From: CAVSBT01 sp964609465
Lineage (GTDB): Bacteria; Chloroflexota; Dehalococcoidia; DSTF01; JALHUB01
Reading direction: 5' to 3'
DNA: 17,031 bases
Assembly (NCBI GenBank): GCA_964609465.1
Contig: CAZSSQ010000051.1
Location: 1 to 17,031, forward strand
A program made the position numbers and the translations under genes. Positions within the stretch are counted from its first letter, which is position 1. Every line of letters begins with the position of its first letter. The notes beneath the pieces were generated by a model. It worked only from the letters and a program-made list of their open reading frames with translations, had not been told where the DNA came from and ran no database searches. Positions 7,448-14,034 of this stretch are shown here, one piece after another.

Positions 7448-8725
7448 TCAGAATACAGTCTCGCCCCGCAAGAGCTGGCGGGCGATGGTGCGCCGCTGGA
7501 TCTCCGAGGTGCCGTCGGGGATGCGGAGGGTGCGGGCGATACGGAAGCCCTCCTCCAGCATCAGCTCGCTGGAGAGCCCCATCCCGCCGTGGATCTGGAT
7601 CGCCCGGTCGAAGATGCGCTGGGCGGCCTCGACGGCGTAGGCCTTGGCGATGCAGATCTCCTTCACCGGCATCTTGCCCGTATGGGCCACGCCGTCTACC
7701 AGCTTGGCCGTGTGCACGACAATCTGCTTGGAAGCCATGATCTCGATGGCGCTATCAGCCAGCATGAACTGGATGGCCTGGTGGTCGGAGAGGGGGACGC
7801 CGAAGGTCCTGCGCTGCTGAGCGTACTCCAGGGAGCGGTCCAGGCCCCACTCGGACATGCCCATGCAGCCGGCGGCGATGCCGAGCCGCCCCTCGGAGAC
7901 GCCGAACAGGCTGATCTCGAAGGCGCGGTCGACGTTGCCCATCATGTAGGAGTTCGGAACCCGAACGTCCTCCATCGCAAAGGAGCCGCAGTCGCTGGAG
8001 ACGTGACCCATGATGCGCTCGATCTTCGTCACCTGGAAGCCCGGCAAGCTGGCATCGACCAGGAAGCAGCTAATGCCGCCCTTGTGCTGGGCGAACATCT
8101 CGTCATTGGTGACGGCGAAGATGGCGGCGTAGCTGGCGTAGGGAGCGTTGGTGATCCACTGCTTGGTGCCGTTGATCACCCACTCGTCGCCGTCGCGGCG
8201 GGCCTTGGTCTTCAAGTTCCAGAGGTCGGAGCCGGCGTCGGGCTCGGTGAGGCCGAAGCATATCGTCTTCTCTCCAGCCAGGAGGGCGGGCATCACTTCC
8301 TTGCGCACGGTCTCACCGGCGTAGACGAACAAGTGCGACGGGCCGTCCACGAAGCTCGCCACTAGAGGCGAGGTCAGGAACCCGTGCGCCCAGGTCAGGT
8401 AGATTCGCCCTGGGCCGTACTTGCGGTAGATGGACTCCATGAGGAAGGGCACGGCAGCGAACGGCAGGCCGCCGCCCCCGATGGACTCCGGAGTGAGCAT
8501 GGTGTAGTAGCCAGCCTTGGCTGACTTCTGCCGGACCTCGTCCCGGGCCTTACCTACCACGTCCGTCAGGAGCCCGTCCTCGCGGAAAAGCTTCCGCTCA
8601 TCTTCGAGGAGCTCGCGGTGCTCCTGCTCGACGGGCAGGACCTCAGTCTCGATGAACCCGTGCAGGCCCTCGATGGTCCCCTTTATGACGTCCCGTAGGT
8701 CTTCAGGCATGGAGATGTCTGTCAC
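7448..8725 (-). CDS. acyl-CoA dehydrogenase family flavoprotein
   Basis: A 425-residue FAD enzyme expected to introduce a 2,3-double bond into an acyl-CoA. The FAD/substrate signature CFGLTEPDAGSD is at 156-167, followed by NGTKQWITNA (185-194). The C-terminal signature includes QIHGGMGL and RIPDGTSEIQRR. At the position where medium-chain enzymes have catalytic Glu (YEGT), this protein has D404 (PDGT). E278 in the SEGRLG helix lies near the alternative base of isovaleryl-CoA-type enzymes. The start is GTG at 8725, with AAAGGAGG (8735-8742) nine bases upstream. It follows the HpaB/AbfD-like gene by 89 bases. No electron-transfer flavoprotein gene is in the window. The acyl substrate is unknown. 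Confidence 0.92.
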   Translation of the reverse strand: MTDISMPEDLRDVIKGTIEGLHGFIETEVLPVEQEHRELLEDERKLFREDGLLTDVVGKARDEVRQKSAKAGYYTMLTPESIGGGGLPFAAVPFLMESIYRKYGPGRIYLTWAHGFLTSPLVASFVDGPSHLFVYAGETVRKEVMPALLAGEKTICFGLTEPDAGSDLWNLKTKARRDGDEWVINGTKQWITNAPYASYAAIFAVTNDEMFAQHKGGISCFLVDASLPGFQVTKIERIMGHVSSDCGSFAMEDVRVPNSYMMGNVDRAFEISLFGVSEGRLGIAAGCMGMSEWGLDRSLEYAQQRRTFGVPLSDHQAIQFMLADSAIEIMASKQIVVHTAKLVDGVAHTGKMPVKEICIAKAYAVEAAQRIFDRAIQIHGGMGLSSELMLEEGFRIARTLRIPDGTSEIQRRTIARQLLRGETVF

Positions 8726-8814
8726 GATGATACGCCTCCTTTCAGGATGTCCCAGAGCGGCCGATTGCGGCCAGTTGAGTCCTCACTGCCAGTCAGGAAC
8801 AGTGCGGTCAGGGC

Positions 8815-10257
8815 CTAGTCGCGCGGCTCGATGCCGGCGGCGGCCAGGGCGAAGTCCCGATAGTACTTCAAAGGCGACTCCGCGTAGATCATCATGCGCT
8901 GCGCCTCCATGGAGCCCTCGCCGTGGACGGTGACCACCTCCATGTGGGCGCTCTCTGCTGAGGCTACCATGTGGTGCGTCATGGCGATCATCCGCAGGCG
9001 TTCCTCTGTGGTGTATCTGGGTGAGCCGCCCAGGTAGTGTTCCAGATGCTTGTGCAACTCCTCGTTGTGCCAGTCCAGGTAGGTAGGCATGGTGGTGATG
9101 ATGCCGCCGGAGACGTCCTGAATCAGGTTGATGATCTCATGGTAGTGGCTGGCGAAGTGGAGCTTCGCCATGTTGGTGATAAGGGGGTTGGGCACAGCCA
9201 CGTCGCCGTACATGACGGGCGACTTGACGGCGGCGGTGGCGAGCGCCTTCAGCGTCTCCACGTAGGCGGCGATCTCCACCAGCTTGGCCCGGATGTGGCC
9301 CGCCCGCTCGACGCCGTTCATCTCGGCCATGGCGACGGCGCAGCCGGCCAGCACCTCCACAGCCGGGATCTTGTAGCTCACGGCTGTGAAGCGGTGATAG
9401 GTGGCAAAGGTGTAGGCCAGGAGCATGGAGTACTGCCATTCCCCACACATGAAGACGCGTTCCCAGGGCACGAAGACGTCGTCGAAGATGATCATCGCCT
9501 CGACCAGGCCCCGCACCGGGCGGGCGGCGGGGAACTCCGAAGGGCCGCGCTCGCCGCCGCTGGGGCGGCAGACCATGCTGATGCCCTTGGCGTTGGCCGG
9601 GATGGCGAAGGCCACCGAGTAGTCGCCCTCGTTCTCCCGCATCTGGCGGGTGGGCACTACCAGGATGTCGTTGGCCACCGGGGCGCCGGTGATGTGAATC
9701 TTGGCGCCCCTGACGACAATGCCGTCCTTGTTCTGGTCGACGACGTGCACGTAGTAGTCCGGGTGCACCTGCTGGGACGGCGTCTTGCCCCGGTCGCCCT
9801 TGACGTCGGTGATGGCGCCGCATAGGTTGAGGTCGTTCTTGCGTATGTGCTCCAGGTAATTGCGCGCCCTCTCCACGTATTCCGGCTTCCCCATCTCCTG
9901 CGCCGTCGTCATGATGGCGTACATGGCGTCGGTGCCTATGTCCTTGCCGAAGGGGAGCCCGCCGGTCAGCCGGATCGACTGGCCGATCATCTGGAGCCGC
10001 TTCTCCAGGTCCTCCGGAGTGTGCGGGGGTATGAAGTAGCGGCTTATGGGCTCACCGGTCTCGGGGTGAGGCGCTACGAAGAGGTCGCGCACCGCCGGGT
10101 CGTCCGAGTGTGTGAGGACAAAGTCCCCGGCTGCCGTCTCGGTGCTGATCTTGAGAATGGGATGGGTAGTCACGTCCTCGATTAGCTCGCCGTATATGAA
10201 GACGCGACGGCCGTCCCTCAGGCTCTCTCTGAACTCCTCAGGTGATCGAACCGCCAT
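8815..10257 (-). CDS. HpaB/AbfD-fold flavoprotein lacking the AbfD Fe-S ligands
   Basis: A 480-residue protein of the family shared by 4-hydroxyphenylacetate 3-monooxygenase (HpaB) and 4-hydroxybutyryl-CoA dehydratase (AbfD). Segments such as AITDVKGDRGK (148-158), DGIVVRGAKIHITGA (178-192), EAMIIFDDVFVPWERVF (253-269) and VHGEGSMEAQRMM (444-456) look closer to AbfD than to HpaB. From memory of AbfD, the cluster ligands are a CxxxC pair and an HxxxxxxC pair. Here the first aligns with P102 and D106. In the second, H288 is kept but Y295 replaces Cys. T190 and E253, at positions of AbfD active-site residues, are present. An intact [4Fe-4S] dehydratase is therefore unlikely and a flavin monooxygenase or cluster-free variant more likely. 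A GAGGTG (10262-10267) precedes the ATG. It is the first gene of the leftward operon. Confidence 0.88.
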   Translation of the reverse strand: MAVRSPEEFRESLRDGRRVFIYGELIEDVTTHPILKISTETAAGDFVLTHSDDPAVRDLFVAPHPETGEPISRYFIPPHTPEDLEKRLQMIGQSIRLTGGLPFGKDIGTDAMYAIMTTAQEMGKPEYVERARNYLEHIRKNDLNLCGAITDVKGDRGKTPSQQVHPDYYVHVVDQNKDGIVVRGAKIHITGAPVANDILVVPTRQMRENEGDYSVAFAIPANAKGISMVCRPSGGERGPSEFPAARPVRGLVEAMIIFDDVFVPWERVFMCGEWQYSMLLAYTFATYHRFTAVSYKIPAVEVLAGCAVAMAEMNGVERAGHIRAKLVEIAAYVETLKALATAAVKSPVMYGDVAVPNPLITNMAKLHFASHYHEIINLIQDVSGGIITTMPTYLDWHNEELHKHLEHYLGGSPRYTTEERLRMIAMTHHMVASAESAHMEVVTVHGEGSMEAQRMMIYAESPLKYYRDFALAAAGIEPRD

Positions 10258-10529
10258 GTTGCACCTCGGTCGCTCCAGGCCCGGCCGAGCGAACGCTGCT
10301 CATCCGCCGCCGCCATGGCAGGCGGAGTACCGGCAGCGGGCCGCAAACACGAGTGTAGTCGGTGGCATGTCTTGTGTAAATGTGGCTCTCGGTCCTTCCG
10401 CCGCCGCTTCTTGAGCAGGTTCGGTCGCATGGAGAGCGACGCCTCCCACAGACCGAGCGCATTGTAGCTCTTGCTCGGCCAAGGGCCTAGCCATTAGCCG
10501 TCGGAAGGGTATTATGATGTCTGTGCGCC
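10258..10529. promoter_or_regulatory. divergent intergenic region
   Basis: This 272-base gap separates the divergent leftward operon and the hydroxyacid dehydrogenase gene and should hold both promoters. The leftward one is listed separately. For the rightward gene only a weak TATTAT (10510-10515) is visible. If it is the -10 box, transcription would begin less than 10 bases from the ATG, which fits the lack of a ribosome binding site there. No good -35 accompanies it. Confidence 0.35.
10352..10380 (-). promoter_or_regulatory. sigma70-type promoter of the leftward operon
   Basis: On the minus strand TTTACA (10375-10380) and TACACT (10352-10357) are separated by exactly 17 bases, matching the -35 and -10 boxes at five and four of six positions. 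The start of transcription would fall near 10345, giving a leader of about 88 bases before the HpaB/AbfD-like ATG at 10257. A small ACAC-GA-GTGT palindrome (10347-10356) overlaps the -10 and might be an operator, but no regulator gene is in the window. Confidence 0.5.
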
Positions 10530-11525
10530 ATGGCTGAGACGAAGCCTCCCCTGGTTGTCCACGCCGACGCCCGACCGCGCCAGGACCTGAGCGGTGAAGA
10601 AGCGCCGCTGCTTGAGGTGGGCGCCGTCCTCCGGGCCACCCTGGCTCAGGATGAGGATGGACTCATCGCCAACCTGCGCGAGGCCGAGGTCGTCCTTGTT
10701 AGCGCCGCCCCCATCACCCGGCGGGTAATGGAGAACCTGCCACGCTGTCGAGGCGTCGTCCGATACGGCGTGGGCGTCGACAACGTGGACGTGGCAGCAG
10801 CCACCGACCTGGGCATCGTGGTTGCCCATGTCCTCGACTTCTGCACGGAGGAGGTGGCCAACCACGCCCTGCTCTTCCTCCTGGCCTGGGCAAAGAAGCT
10901 GCTGCCCCTGGACCAGCGCCTGCGGGGCGGCCGCTGGGGTGGCTTTCCGGCGGCCGAGGTTCCAGCCATCTATGGTCAGACCCTGGGCATCGTTGGGCTA
11001 GGGGAGATCGGGCGGTCGCTGGCTGGCAAGGCGCGGGCCCTGGGGATGGAGGTCATCGCCTACGACCCCTACGTGAAGGAGGGCGGCGGGCCGCTTCCGG
11101 CGCGTCTCGTGGCCCTGGAGGACCTGCTCCGGCAGTCTGACTACGTCTCCCTCAACCTGCCCCTGACCCAGGAGACCTTCCACCTCATCGGAGAGCGGGA
11201 GCTGGCGCTGATGAAGCCCACCTCGGTGCTCATCAACACTGCCCGGGGGCCCGTGGTGGACGAGGCGGCCCTGGCGTCAGCCCTCCGCGGGAGACGGATC
11301 GCCGGCGCCGGGCTGGATGTCTTCGAGGTAGAACCGCTGCCCGCTTCGAGCCCTTTGCTGGAGCTCGATAACGTTATCCTGACGCCCCACACGGCCGGCA
11401 TCTCCGAGAAGTCGGCGCGCAAGGTGAGGACAGAGGTGGGGAAGGCGGCGGCAGACCTTCTGGCTGGTCGCTGGCCTCGCTACGTAGCCAACCGGGGCGT
11501 GAAGCCGCGGGTGCCCCTCAGGTAA
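10530..11525 (+). CDS. D-2-hydroxyacid dehydrogenase (SerA/CtBP-like)
   Basis: A 331-residue NAD-dependent D-isomer-specific 2-hydroxyacid dehydrogenase, interconverting a 2-oxo acid and a D-2-hydroxy acid. The nucleotide site GLGEIG is at 156-161. The catalytic set is visible: R239 in NTARGPVVDE, E268 in DVFEVEP and H287 in TPHTAG. Length fits the short form; there is no C-terminal ACT domain, so dedicated serine biosynthesis is less likely. YGVGVDNVD (79-87) is typical of the phosphoglycerate dehydrogenase/CtBP branch. I see no ribosome binding site before the ATG, so translation may be leaderless. A lactonase gene follows after 54 bases; a lactone-hydroxyacid-oxoacid sequence is a reasonable guess. 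Confidence 0.9.
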   Translation: MAETKPPLVVHADARPRQDLSGEEAPLLEVGAVLRATLAQDEDGLIANLREAEVVLVSAAPITRRVMENLPRCRGVVRYGVGVDNVDVAAATDLGIVVAHVLDFCTEEVANHALLFLLAWAKKLLPLDQRLRGGRWGGFPAAEVPAIYGQTLGIVGLGEIGRSLAGKARALGMEVIAYDPYVKEGGGPLPARLVALEDLLRQSDYVSLNLPLTQETFHLIGERELALMKPTSVLINTARGPVVDEAALASALRGRRIAGAGLDVFEVEPLPASSPLLELDNVILTPHTAGISEKSARKVRTEVGKAAADLLAGRWPRYVANRGVKPRVPLR

Positions 11526-11579
11526 GGTCTCCCCTCGTTCTTGTCGCTGTGCCATGAGGAGGGAGTGAAGGAGGAAGCC

Positions 11580-12725
11580 ATGTCTTCTCGGAGCTACTGG
11601 CAGGGTTTGGCGGAGCACCGCCTATCGAGACGCTATCTCTTGAGGGCAGGCGCCGCCGCCGGGTTGGGGGTTGCGAGCCTGGCCCTGTCGTCATGCGCCG
11701 GTGGAGAGAACGAGGGAGCCTCGGTGACGGTAGCACCCACCCGCGAGCCACCCCGGTCCACCCCACCGCCAGGTCCCTACGTGGAGACAGCCACGGGTCC
11801 CGTCTCCACCTCCGACCTGGGCTTCACCCTCATGCATGAGCACATCTTCGTGCTCTCAGAAGGGGTGGCTGCCAACTTCCCCTCCGTCTGGGACGAGGAG
11901 GCGAAGAAGAGGGAGGCCGTCGAAGTGCTCAGCCGCCTGAAGGATAGGGGGGTCTCGACGCTGCTGGACCCCACCGTTCTCGGCAGCGGCCGCAACGTGC
12001 CACTCATCCAGCAGGTGGCCCGCGAGTCGGCCTTGCAGGTCATCGCCGCCACTGGCCTCTACACGGTCGATGAGCTTCCGTACTATTTCCAGGTTCGCAG
12101 CATCGATCATATGGCCGACCTGTTCGTCCAGGACATCACGGAGGGGGTCCAGGGCACCAGCGTCAAAGCTGCCGTCCTCAAGTGCGCCACCGACCACCCT
12201 GGCGTGACGCCGGGCGTGGAGAAGGTCCTCCGCGCTGTGGCCAAGGCCCACCGGCGCACTGGCGTGCCCATCACTACCCACACCGAGGCCAAGAGCCAGC
12301 AGGGTCTGGCCCAGCAGGACGTCTTCGAGAGCGAGGGCGTGGACCTCTCCCGCGTCATCATCGGGCACAGCGGCGACAGCGATGATACCGACTACCTGAC
12401 GAAGCTGCTCAAGCGGGGCTCCTACATCGGCATGGACCGCTTCGGGCTGGACGTCTACTTGCCCACCGACAAGCGGGTAGCGGTGGTGGCCCGCCTCTGC
12501 GAGATGGGGTACGCGGAGCGCATGGTGCTCTCCCAGGACGCCGCCGTCTACATAGACTGGTTCACGCCCGAGCTCCTGCAGGCCTTGGGCGCGAACTGGA
12601 ACCACTTCCACATCCTGGACAATGTCCTTCCGGCTCTCAGGCAGGCCGGCGTCAGCGAAGAGCAGATCCAGATAATGACGGTGGAGAACCCGCGACGGAT
12701 CTTCGAGAACGTGGGCAGCTACTAG
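11580..12725 (+). CDS. Tat-exported lipoprotein, phosphotriesterase-like lactonase
   Basis: A 381-residue amidohydrolase-fold enzyme of the phosphotriesterase family. All metal ligands are present: H86 and H88 (MHEHIF), bridging K201 (AVLKCATD), H234 (ITTHT), H263 (IGHSGDSDD) and D320 (VLSQDAA). YTVDELPYYFQVRSIDHMADLF and MDRFGLDVYLP resemble phosphotriesterase-like lactonases such as SsoPox more than true phosphotriesterases, so lactone hydrolysis is the likely main activity. The N-terminus has a twin-arginine motif SRRYLLR (16-22), a hydrophobic stretch and a lipobox LSSC with C39 as lipidation site, followed by a Pro/Thr-rich linker (51-66). This predicts export folded with metal and anchoring outside. 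The ATG at 11580 is preferred over an upstream start at 11541 because AAGGAGG (11568-11574) lies five bases before it. Confidence 0.92.
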   Translation: MSSRSYWQGLAEHRLSRRYLLRAGAAAGLGVASLALSSCAGGENEGASVTVAPTREPPRSTPPPGPYVETATGPVSTSDLGFTLMHEHIFVLSEGVAANFPSVWDEEAKKREAVEVLSRLKDRGVSTLLDPTVLGSGRNVPLIQQVARESALQVIAATGLYTVDELPYYFQVRSIDHMADLFVQDITEGVQGTSVKAAVLKCATDHPGVTPGVEKVLRAVAKAHRRTGVPITTHTEAKSQQGLAQQDVFESEGVDLSRVIIGHSGDSDDTDYLTKLLKRGSYIGMDRFGLDVYLPTDKRVAVVARLCEMGYAERMVLSQDAAVYIDWFTPELLQALGANWNHFHILDNVLPALRQAGVSEEQIQIMTVENPRRIFENVGSY

Positions 12726-12848
12726 GCATGCCGCCGCCGGACGCGCCATGTGCTTGGGCCTACCAAGCGAAGCTGTGTCCGACTCCTGGGGCTAGCGTCG
12801 GTGGTGTACCCGGAATTCCCGGCCCGTCGGGTTGAATAGCGCCATCGA

Positions 12849-12878
12849 TTCGCATTAGGAGAAGAAGTGTGGTATAGT
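12849..12878 (+). promoter_or_regulatory. extended -10 promoter of the zinc-ribbon cassette
   Basis: TGGTATAGT (12870-12878) is an extended -10 element (TGn followed by TATAGT). TTCGCA (12849-12854), 18 bases upstream of it, is a weak -35. Transcription would begin near 12885, giving a leader of about 97 bases before the GTG at 12982. The local sequence is less GC-rich than its surroundings, as expected for a promoter. Confidence 0.5.
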
Positions 12879-12936
12879 GCTCTGGTAAGAAGTCTTCCTC
12901 GTCCTCGAACTGCAGCGAACATACCCCGTTTCGTCT

Positions 12937-13021
12937 CGCACTCGACGACTAGGAACAGCGGACACCTAAGGAGGTCGTCGAGTGTCCTACACAGACAAGA
13001 CCCTGACCTGCGTCGAGTGCG
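12937..13021 (+). promoter_or_regulatory. candidate RNA switch at the zinc-ribbon start codon
   Basis: One arm in the leader has two perfect partners. CACTCGACGAC (12939-12949) pairs over 11 bp with GTCGTCGAGTG (12974-12984), whose last three bases are the GTG start codon. The Shine-Dalgarno AAGGAGG (12968-12974) lies in the loop next to a possible inner TAGG/CCTA stem (12950-12953 with 12965-12968). The overlapping CGCACTCGACG (12937-12947) pairs over 11 bp with CGTCGAGTGCG (13011-13021) inside the coding region. The two helices exclude each other; the second frees the start codon. A third, 5-bp option pairs 12931-12935 with 12944-12948. Pairings are seen directly; a switching function is inferred. 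Confidence 0.5.
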
Positions 13022-13299
13022 GAGCTGAGTTCACGTTCTCGGCCGAGGATCAAGAGTACCACGCCAGCCGCGGCTTCACCAATGAGCCCAAGCGCTGTCC
13101 CACCTGCCGGGAGGCGCGCCGGGGTGGAGGCAGCTATCGAGGCGGAGGCGGAGGCGGTGGCTATGGCTCCCGCCAGATGTATTCGGTGGTCTGCGCCGAC
13201 TGCGGCCAGCAGACTGAGGTACCCTTTCAGCCCCGAGGTGACCGCCCGGTCTACTGCCGGGACTGCTTCGCCAAGCATTCGCCGACACGAAGCCGCTAG
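12982..13299 (+). CDS. small double zinc-ribbon protein
   Basis: A 105-residue protein with two predicted zinc sites. The first pairs C10-x2-C13 with C39-x2-C42; the second pairs C71-x2-C74 with C92-x2-C95. The segment to residue 47 resembles the small 'probable zinc-ribbon' domain common in environmental bacteria. A flexible Gly-rich linker (48-63, with eight glycines of which seven are consecutive) joins the halves. Such proteins probably bind nucleic acid or ribosomes, but no activity is established. The start is GTG, supported by AAGGAGG (12968-12974) seven bases upstream. It has its own promoter and a structured leader. Genes for bS21 and an RRM protein follow, suggesting a role linked to RNA or translation. 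Confidence 0.85.
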   Translation: MSYTDKTLTCVECGAEFTFSAEDQEYHASRGFTNEPKRCPTCREARRGGGSYRGGGGGGGYGSRQMYSVVCADCGQQTEVPFQPRGDRPVYCRDCFAKHSPTRSR

Positions 13300-13384
13300 T
13301 AGGGGCCTGACGTAGCTCTCTGATTCCTCGCAGTAGAGACTAGCGCCTTGAGAGCGCGAGCCCCCGTGAGGAGAGGATGTCTTT

Positions 13385-13624
13385 TTGTTTGTTGAGCTTG
13401 GGGACGGCGAGTCGCAGGAGCACCTGCTAACGCGGTTCCGACAGGCCGTCCAGAAAGATGGCATACTTCGCGAGGCGAAGAGGAAGCGTCACTTCGTATC
13501 GAAGTCCGAGGCGCGGCGGCTGGCGCGCGCCAAGGCGCTGCGACGGGCGCGAAAACGGGCCGATAACAGAGCGCGCCCGACTAATGGTCGCCGTCCCACC
13601 AGACAGGGGGGGGCAATCCATTGA
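13385..13624 (+). CDS. rpsU: small ribosomal subunit protein bS21
   Basis: A 79-residue, strongly basic protein matching bS21: an ESQEHLLTRFRQAV segment (9-22) followed by a Lys/Arg-rich helix with REAKRKRHF and SKSEARRLARAKALRRARKR. In the 30S subunit bS21 sits near the anti-Shine-Dalgarno end of 16S rRNA and aids initiation. The start is TTG, with GAGGAGAGG (13368-13376) eight bases upstream. A nearby ATG at 13377 is out of frame and gives only 17 residues. The C-terminal tail after about residue 60 is an extra basic extension. The gene contains eight consecutive G bases (13606-13613) near its end, and its TGA overlaps the start of the next gene. Confidence 0.85.
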   Translation: MFVELGDGESQEHLLTRFRQAVQKDGILREAKRKRHFVSKSEARRLARAKALRRARKRADNRARPTNGRRPTRQGGAIH

Positions 13625-13914
13625 CCACTCTGTTTGTGGGTAACCTATCCCCGGAGGTCACCGATAGTGATCTGCAGAAGGTGTTCTCGGTCTATGGGGA
13701 GATCGGCTCGATCCGCGTCGCCCATAGTCGCGGGGGCCGCCCTAAGGGCTTTGCTCTTGTCGAGCTCGACGAAGAGGCTGCGGCGGCCGCCGTCGAAGCA
13801 CTGAAAGGCGCTGAACTCAAGGGATCCATGATGGATGTGGTCGTGGACCACCCATCGTCCGCCGGGCGGCGCCGGGGCCGGCGGGAGTGGGGCGGCTTCC
13901 GGCGGAGGCGTTGA
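13621..13914 (+). CDS. small RRM-domain RNA-binding protein
   Basis: A 97-residue single RNA-recognition-motif protein of the type known from cyanobacterial Rbp proteins. RNP2 is LFVGNL (4-9) and RNP1 is KGFALVEL (42-49). F5 and F44 keep two RNA-stacking aromatics, while L46 replaces the usual third. The C-terminus is a short Arg/Gly-rich tail (84-97), as in many bacterial RRM proteins. The TTG start overlaps the bS21 stop in the sequence TTGA, giving a 4-base overlap and probable translational coupling. The G8 run in the bS21 gene (13606-13613), seven bases upstream, may serve as a ribosome binding site. It probably acts as an RNA chaperone or mRNA-binding protein, perhaps cold-related by analogy. 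Confidence 0.88.
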   Translation: MTTLFVGNLSPEVTDSDLQKVFSVYGEIGSIRVAHSRGGRPKGFALVELDEEAAAAAVEALKGAELKGSMMDVVVDHPSSAGRRRGRREWGGFRRRR

Positions 13915-14034
13915 CGGTCTTCCAGACATACCCTGGCGCGATGGGCGCAGCGCAAAGCGCGGGAGGGCCTTACGAGGCTAGGACATCGACGGCCAGGTAC
14001 ATCGATTTCCTTCCTGGACGGGCCCACCGGCGAA

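Noticed and set aside
10381..10457. TGTGG/CCACA and CTCGGTC/GACCGAG pairs upstream of the hydroxyacid dehydrogenase gene
   Set aside because: The arms are interleaved rather than nested and probably lie outside any transcript; chance is the simpler explanation.
11856..12749. 297-codon frame antisense to the lactonase gene
   Set aside because: Composition is typical of a reverse-strand shadow and no domain is visible, while the plus strand holds a complete metal-site set.
13377..13430. 17-residue leader peptide from the ATG just before the bS21 start
   Set aside because: The frame ends quickly, has no regulatory codon run, and the same binding site serves the in-frame TTG of bS21. It could be real but has no support beyond the ATG.
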